Shown piece after piece: positions 59,100-64,000 of a stretch of 64,000 bases of DNA (positions are counted from its first letter, which is position 1; the number at the start of each line of letters is the position of its first letter). Position numbers and translations under genes: made by a program. This DNA comes from Candidatus Rhodoferax mariagerensis (GTDB lineage Bacteria > Pseudomonadota > Gammaproteobacteria > Burkholderiales > Burkholderiaceae_C), in the NCBI GenBank assembly GCA_016719055.1, contig JADKAW010000009.1:124001-188000 (forward strand), given 5' to 3'. Under the pieces are notes generated by a model that did not search any database, was not told the DNA's origin, and saw nothing but the letters and a program-made list of their open reading frames with translations.

Positions 59100-60364
59100 A
59101 AGAAGTATCCATCATTGCAGCAACGTTTTATGGAAACCGTGGTGCCGAGGCGATGCTGAGCGCCACGATGGCTGAAATTAAAGCACGTTACGCCGGCGCT
59201 CTCCGTTTCAATGTGTTCAGCTACTACCCGGCCTGGGACGCAATGCATATAAGTGATTCGGATGTTGCAGTGTATTCGGCTACGCCAGCTTATCTAGTAC
59301 TGGTGCTCTTGCCTTGTGCAGTTCTTTATCGGCTTCTGGCACTGCTCGGACTCAAAACGATTACAGGTTTTCTACCAAAGTCGGTGAGGGCTTTGGCGCG
59401 ATCAAAGATGTTGATTTGCTTGGCTGGTGTCTCCTTTGTCGAAGGCCGCGAAAAATTCCTGCTTTTCAATATCGCTACCATCTTGCCAGCAATGCTGCTG
59501 GGTGTAACGGTCATAAAATTTGCCCAAGCCATGGGGCCGTTTGGTGGGTTTGTGAATCGATTAGCGGCACGCTTTTTTTTGAGCCATTGTGCGCAAATAT
59601 TCACGAGAGGTGAACGAACGCATGCGCACCTTAAGGAGTTGCTCACTTCACGTTTGAATTATGAACGTGCCGATGATGTGGCGTTTTTATTCAAGCCTGA
59701 ATACTGCTTGAGCATACCTAGAAAGGGGCTAGAAAAAAATCTAGTCAGACTTGAAAGCCTGTGCAGTAATGGTCGACTGGTGGTGGGTGTATGTCCCAGC
59801 GTTGTTGTCGCGAAACGCGCACGCGCCAGTGGCTGGGACTATGCGCAGAGCATCGCTAAACTGATCGGTGACCTGGTCGGCAAGGGATATGTAGTGGCGC
59901 TTTATCCCAACGCAACGCGCGGTGAAGACATGGATAAAACTCACAACAATGACCTTCCTCTGCTGGATGATGTTGAACGAAATCTGTTACCAGAGACGGC
60001 TAGAAATATTGTGAAGTTTACGGGGTCTCTCAATGCTGCGCAGATTCACAAGGTTATCAATGCTTGCGATGTTCATTTGGTGTCGCGTTTTCATGCCATG
60101 GTGGCTGCACTGAGTTCGGGTGTCCCTGTCTTGGTGATTGGGTGGAGCCATAAATACCTTGAAGTCATGGAATGCTTCAGCCAAGAAGATATGGTCTTTG
60201 ATTACAAGCGAGGCGGGCACGAAGCTGTTTCCACGCTTTTGGATCGTCTACTCGATGATCGAGTACAGCGTACTTTAACCATAGTGAATGCGCTTTCTGG
60301 AGTTAAAAGACTGTCCCAGCGTCAGGTAGACTATGCCGTCGAATATCTGCGGAAGAGCCTGTGA
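59096..60364 (+). CDS. Polysaccharide pyruvyl transferase family protein
   Basis: A 422-residue protein of the pyruvyl-transferase/CsaB fold: SIIAATFYGNRGAEAMLSAT, FAQAMGPFGGFVNRLAARFF, CAQIFTRGERTHAHL, VSRFHAMVAALSSGVPVLVI and a terminal EYLRKSL. The SRFHAM region is the conserved active-site segment. It probably adds pyruvate ketal or another group to the glycan. It overlaps both neighbours by four bases, so the three genes form a tight unit. Confidence 0.87.
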   Translation: MKEVSIIAATFYGNRGAEAMLSATMAEIKARYAGALRFNVFSYYPAWDAMHISDSDVAVYSATPAYLVLVLLPCAVLYRLLALLGLKTITGFLPKSVRALARSKMLICLAGVSFVEGREKFLLFNIATILPAMLLGVTVIKFAQAMGPFGGFVNRLAARFFLSHCAQIFTRGERTHAHLKELLTSRLNYERADDVAFLFKPEYCLSIPRKGLEKNLVRLESLCSNGRLVVGVCPSVVVAKRARASGWDYAQSIAKLIGDLVGKGYVVALYPNATRGEDMDKTHNNDLPLLDDVERNLLPETARNIVKFTGSLNAAQIHKVINACDVHLVSRFHAMVAALSSGVPVLVIGWSHKYLEVMECFSQEDMVFDYKRGGHEAVSTLLDRLLDDRVQRTLTIVNALSGVKRLSQRQVDYAVEYLRKSL

Positions 60365-61290
60365 AAGCAATGGCTTGGAAAACGGCTGCGAAATGGTTTT
60401 GGGTATTGACTGTCATTATCTTTGTCATTTATTACGCTTGGCCAAGGCGTGAAGGTTTTTTGGAAGCGGTAAAAACTTTAGGCTTTGTGCCGGTTTGTTT
60501 CGCTTTCTTGCTCATTGTTACTGCCAAACTTGGATTAGTCGAAAACATGCAGCGCGCATGCACCAGGTTCGGTATCCATTTGGGTTGGTGGGACTGTTTC
60601 CGCATCTACAACCACACTCAGCTTGCCAAGTATGTACCGGGGTCGATCTGGCAATTTGTCGGTCGAATCGCAATTTTTAACTCAAGAGGTTATGAAGGCA
60701 GGACCATTCGTGATGCCCTCCTAGCAGAGCACTTTTGGGTGATTCTGGTTGCAGGGGCTTTGGGGATTGTCCCGCTGTTGCTAGGTAACAATGCTTACAT
60801 CGATTTAATAGATCAGTCAGGCACCTGGGTTGAGCAATGGCATACCGTTGGCGCTTGGAGTGGAGCGTTTTTGGTAGTTGCGAGCATGGTGGTGGTGACG
60901 GCCACATGGCGATGGATAAACAAAGTGCGAGCTTTGGTACGATGGTTTATCGGGCTGATGCCCTCATGGCGAGTTGTCACCATATTGTTGCTAACTTGGG
61001 CGCTGTTTGCGGCATCCTTATGGGTAACCATCCAGCCATTTGTTGAGCACCTACCGCCTTATGTGCAAATAGTTGGCGTGTGTTGTTTAGCCTATGTCAT
61101 CGGCTTTCTGGCTCCATTTGCGCCCGCTGGTCTCGGAGTTCGCGAGGTTGTATTGGTGCTTGGCTTGTCAACATGGGTTAACGCCGACATTGCGTTCTTG
61201 CTAGCTAGCGTGAATCGCTTGGTTTATTTTTTTGCCGAGATCGCACTTGCTTCAGTTGGTTTTGCCAAAAATTGCAGTATCGCAAAATAA
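60361..61290 (+). CDS. Polytopic membrane protein of the LPG-synthase/flippase-like family
   Basis: A 309-residue protein with about eight membrane segments, GTG start overlapping the previous stop (GTGA). Marks include NHTQLAKYVPGSIWQFVGRI and FLAPFAPAGLGVREVVLVLG, typical of the membrane domain of lysylphosphatidylglycerol synthase-like (UPF0104) proteins, which are found in glycan clusters as putative flippases. No synthase domain is attached. Confidence 0.85.
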   Translation: MKAMAWKTAAKWFWVLTVIIFVIYYAWPRREGFLEAVKTLGFVPVCFAFLLIVTAKLGLVENMQRACTRFGIHLGWWDCFRIYNHTQLAKYVPGSIWQFVGRIAIFNSRGYEGRTIRDALLAEHFWVILVAGALGIVPLLLGNNAYIDLIDQSGTWVEQWHTVGAWSGAFLVVASMVVVTATWRWINKVRALVRWFIGLMPSWRVVTILLLTWALFAASLWVTIQPFVEHLPPYVQIVGVCCLAYVIGFLAPFAPAGLGVREVVLVLGLSTWVNADIAFLLASVNRLVYFFAEIALASVGFAKNCSIAK

Positions 61291-61304
61291 TTTTAAAAGT
61301 TGCC

Positions 61305-62597
61305 ATGCAAACCACAATAGCAATAATTTACATAGTTACATCAGCCTTTTTGGCGTGGGGGTTTGTGGCTTATGCAGCTTATCGAATGGCAAATGAGGGC
61401 TTTGGGTGTCAGGAATTTACTGCTGCATTCTTCACTCCACTATTCACAACTCTAGTTATTGCACTGTTTCAACAAGGCGACTATTCAATTACTGCTTTGT
61501 TTCCTTTTGAAATGTTGAGCTATGGAGGTGACTCCATTTCGTATTTGGCTCAATCAAGAATGATTATCGAATATGTGCCAACGCCAATTCAATACCCACC
61601 AGGTTTTGCGGCCTTCATTACACCGTTAGTGTTGTTGGCAAGACTATTGGGTGTATTGGGTGTATTGGGTGGGACGGATGGGGTCGCCAACATAACTTTA
61701 ATAACAGTAAACTACATAATTATATTTCCATTAATATTTTTATTATTATACAAAAGTGTGTTGCATCTAACAAGCAAAGAAAGCAATCTCAGGCAGCTTC
61801 TAACTTATGCTGTAATCTATATTCTCGTAATTATTATATATGTATGTATCCCACCAGGCTATATGATCACAAAAAATGTTTTAACAGCATCACATCGCAT
61901 TCTCGGCTTGGTAGTGGTTTATGAACCATTATATTACTTTTGCTTTGCGCTCATGTTCTATATGACTATCCGAATAAATAACCATCGTAGTGATTTAATA
62001 TTAGGTTTGCTTATAGGTTTTTCTGTCATGGTAACTGAGCGATCTATCCTTTGGTTGTTCCCTATCGTTTCTTATTATTTGTTAATGCTGAATCGCAACA
62101 ACCTTCTAATAATAAAAGCTCTGGCCTTAATCTTCGCTGGTGTTGCTTTGGTTGTATCTTGGTACATATTTTATAATTATCTGTTTTACGACAATGTGCT
62201 CCATGATTTGAGAGGATCCTACTGGCTGAATCGATGTTTGCATTGGGCCAGTCGTCTAAATAGTTTATATCCTGGGCTGATTTCTCAGTGTCCTCCTCGG
62301 CTTTCCGTAGAATACATTCCGTATAACTTTAATAGACTGGTAAATGACTATTGGGGCGGATTGGTTCTTCTTTTTGTCTTGATTGCCACGCTTATATCAA
62401 AAGTCTCAAGTTTGTTGACGGCTTCCCTTGTTTTGATCACTTTGCTCAATGCAGTTGTCGCTTTGGCTTATATAAATCCTCAGACGATTGTAAAATACAA
62501 CTCGATCCTGATATGGCCAACTATTTTTTCTGTTGCGATATTAGTCTTCCAGTTTGATGGTTTAAGAATCCTAAAAAAGGTTTTCGATGAATGCTAA
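61305..62597 (+). CDS. AT-rich polytopic membrane protein, unrecognised
   Basis: A 430-residue protein with roughly ten membrane segments. A short luminal-side motif MLSYGGDSISYLAQSR and PIQYPPGFAAFITPL resembles the first loop of GT-C type glycosyltransferases or polymerases. I chose ATG at 61305; an earlier TTG at 61272 lies inside the previous gene. Base composition is AT-rich compared with the genes before it. It could be a GT-C transferase or Wzy-like polymerase. Confidence 0.65.
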   Translation: MQTTIAIIYIVTSAFLAWGFVAYAAYRMANEGFGCQEFTAAFFTPLFTTLVIALFQQGDYSITALFPFEMLSYGGDSISYLAQSRMIIEYVPTPIQYPPGFAAFITPLVLLARLLGVLGVLGGTDGVANITLITVNYIIIFPLIFLLLYKSVLHLTSKESNLRQLLTYAVIYILVIIIYVCIPPGYMITKNVLTASHRILGLVVVYEPLYYFCFALMFYMTIRINNHRSDLILGLLIGFSVMVTERSILWLFPIVSYYLLMLNRNNLLIIKALALIFAGVALVVSWYIFYNYLFYDNVLHDLRGSYWLNRCLHWASRLNSLYPGLISQCPPRLSVEYIPYNFNRLVNDYWGGLVLLFVLIATLISKVSSLLTASLVLITLLNAVVALAYINPQTIVKYNSILIWPTIFSVAILVFQFDGLRILKKVFDEC

Positions 62598-64000
62598 TGC
62601 TGTTAATTTGAGATGTATGCTTAGATATGAACGAATTGTCATAAAGCTACCTTTTATATTTCTACTTTTTTATGCAGGCTGGACAGTAAATGTTCATTTA
62701 TCTCAATTTTTTGGGCTGAGTTGGAATGCTACCGTTTCGATGTTCTACTTTTTTGGACCTCTATCGATCATTCTGTCGTTGGTGCTGGCTAAGAATCTGT
62801 GCAATGAATTTGTAGAGTCTGTTGCTTGCGGCACCATGCAGAAGATGTCTGGGGCTTCGCATGTCCCTTCATCGTCATATTTTGCTGTGTTCTTAATTTT
62901 AGGAACTGCAGTTGTATCGATGATGGTTGAGAGTTATCAAGTCATCGTAATTACTTTTGTTTTAATGACCGTTGCTCTGTTTTTTCTTCCTCGCCCGGTC
63001 CCTCAGAATGAGGGAACCTTCCCACCTTCTCCGTCGGAGAAGTTTTTTTTAATCACTATATTTGCCTATATCACTTTTGTTTTAGTAGTGATTTTATTTT
63101 ATCACCGGTCTGATCTTGATGATGTTGGATACCTGCAAATCATTGCTCAGACGTTGCGTCATCCTGATTTGCCTTTACTGGGGTTTGATTCATCTTTAGG
63201 TAAAGTAATGGAGGGGTTTCGCTTTGCCCCTTATAAAGTTTCATCGTATGAGTTGTTCGTTGCACTTTTGTCGTTTAGTTCCTCCATCGATTTTCTGCAA
63301 ATATATTACATCTGGCTGCCGCTTTTCACTGGTGCCATTACTGTAATGAGTGCTTATGTTTTTTCACGGTGGTTCCTGCCTTCTAAATTTGCATTGGTTG
63401 CTGTTAGTATTTTTATTTTAATTGTCATCGCATGGGGCGAAACGCACATTGCTTATGGGAATCGACTTTTTCTGCGGCTTTTTCAGGGCAAAGGCCTGAT
63501 TATCGCTATTGGTGTACCCCTTTGTTTTGTCGGTGGTTTGATGCTGATACGCAAGCCCTCAATAAACTCCTGGCTCGTTTTTAGCCTTTCTTTGATTGGA
63601 TTGATCGGCTTTTCTTCGTCTGGTCTGGTTTCCTCAGTTGTTGTTTTTTGTATTTTTGCTTGCGTTTCATTGTTTTTGGTACGCGAGAGAAAGGCTCTGA
63701 CTGTTCTGGCCATGGTTGGGTCAATTGTTTACCCTATTGCGATATATCTCTGGCTTCGCGAGATCAATGTCATGTCTGTGCCGCTTAGCGAAAGGGGAAC
63801 ATTCCTACCTGTAGAGTCTTCCTTTGGCTTAGATATCCGGCGATCTGTCGCACTTGCAGCTCTTGCATGTGGTACTTACTTTCTGATCGCTAAAAAACGC
63901 ATCGAATTTTTTCTTATTGTAATTGTATCGATTGGCGTGGTATTGAACCCTGTTTTTACAGGATTTATTACTTCGGCCGGGTCGGCAAATATGAGCTGGC
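62587..64000 (+). CDS. Large AT-rich polytopic membrane protein, cut by window end
   Basis: An open frame from ATG 62587 (overlapping the previous stop by 11 bases) to the window end, more than 470 residues. Many membrane segments are visible; after the fourth, YHRSDLDDVGYLQIIAQTLR carries an Asp pair of the kind found in the first loop of GT-C glycosyltransferases. A start at 62617 is also possible. It is similar in style to its upstream neighbour. The downstream half is missing. Confidence 0.68.
   Translation, partial: MNANAVNLRCMLRYERIVIKLPFIFLLFYAGWTVNVHLSQFFGLSWNATVSMFYFFGPLSIILSLVLAKNLCNEFVESVACGTMQKMSGASHVPSSSYFAVFLILGTAVVSMMVESYQVIVITFVLMTVALFFLPRPVPQNEGTFPPSPSEKFFLITIFAYITFVLVVILFYHRSDLDDVGYLQIIAQTLRHPDLPLLGFDSSLGKVMEGFRFAPYKVSSYELFVALLSFSSSIDFLQIYYIWLPLFTGAITVMSAYVFSRWFLPSKFALVAVSIFILIVIAWGETHIAYGNRLFLRLFQGKGLIIAIGVPLCFVGGLMLIRKPSINSWLVFSLSLIGLIGFSSSGLVSSVVVFCIFACVSLFLVRERKALTVLAMVGSIVYPIAIYLWLREINVMSVPLSERGTFLPVESSFGLDIRRSVALAALACGTYFLIAKKRIEFFLIVIVSIGVVLNPVFTGFITSAGSANMSW

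Noticed and set aside
1..64000. CRISPR arrays, rRNA and tRNA genes
   Set aside because: No regularly spaced direct repeats and no rRNA or tRNA-like segments were noticed on either strand; a covariance search was not possible.

Overview
The window looks like a chromosomal segment of a betaproteobacterium, most likely Burkholderiales and plausibly Comamonadaceae. The grounds are an xps-type type II secretion operon in the order E-F-G-H-I-J-K-L-M-N-D, mid-range GC with AT-rich islands, and the protein styles seen throughout. The genus is inference. No rRNA, tRNA or CRISPR array was seen.

Layout. (1) 1-2.1 kb: two divergent gene pairs, gtrA-dprE1-like (minus, cut by the window edge) and ubiA-like plus divergent PAP2 (plus). 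Together they resemble the mycobacterial genes for the lipid-linked D-arabinofuranose donor. (2) 2.1-4.6 kb: an AT-rich TPR-GT9 protein facing an unrecognised exported protein. (3) 4.8-18.2 kb: a full type II secretion operon, with an O-GlcNAc-transferase-like TPR-GT41 gene sitting between gspF and gspG and a small lipoprotein at the end. (4) 18.4-21 kb: an abundant-looking exported protein with its own terminator, and a parvulin. (5) 21-43.9 kb: a surface-polysaccharide region. It holds an ABC exporter (wzm/wzt), an LpxL-like acyltransferase, a TPR-methyltransferase, a second TPR-GT41, a fatty acid hydroxylase and a five-gene minus-strand operon. That operon consists of a frameshifted acyltransferase, a 1284-residue methyltransferase-GT2-GT4 protein and three paralogous exported glycoside-hydrolase-like proteins. 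A GT4-GT2 fusion, a mntA/hepT pair and fcl-gmd for GDP-L-fucose follow. (6) 43.9-53.7 kb: a decayed island of toxin-antitoxin genes and insertion sequences. It contains a hipA-like gene broken by an IS4 and an ISAzo13-type element, a phd/vapC pair, a second vapC cut by an unusually long IS21-family element, and mazE/mazF running into a DUF3368 PIN toxin. (7) 53.9-64 kb: more glycan genes, interrupted by an IS1182-family element. They comprise two GT2 enzymes, an FrhB-like protein, a pyruvyl-transferase-family protein, a flippase-like membrane protein and two large AT-rich membrane proteins, the last cut by the window end.

How it fits together. Most intact genes serve the cell surface: activated sugars (GDP-fucose, probably polyprenyl-phospho-arabinose), glycosyltransferases, export by Wzm/Wzt, and secretion by the T2SS. 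The TPR-linked transferases suggest protein or glycan modification tied to these systems. The strongest candidates for something undescribed are the three tandem GH42-like paralogues fused into a glycosyltransferase operon, the GT41 gene inside the gsp operon, and the arabinose-donor cassette outside actinobacteria. The IS insertions can be reversed on paper: exact removal of the IS4 and IS21 elements restores continuous reading at their own insertion sites in the hipA and vapC remnants, which fixes the element ends and target duplications.
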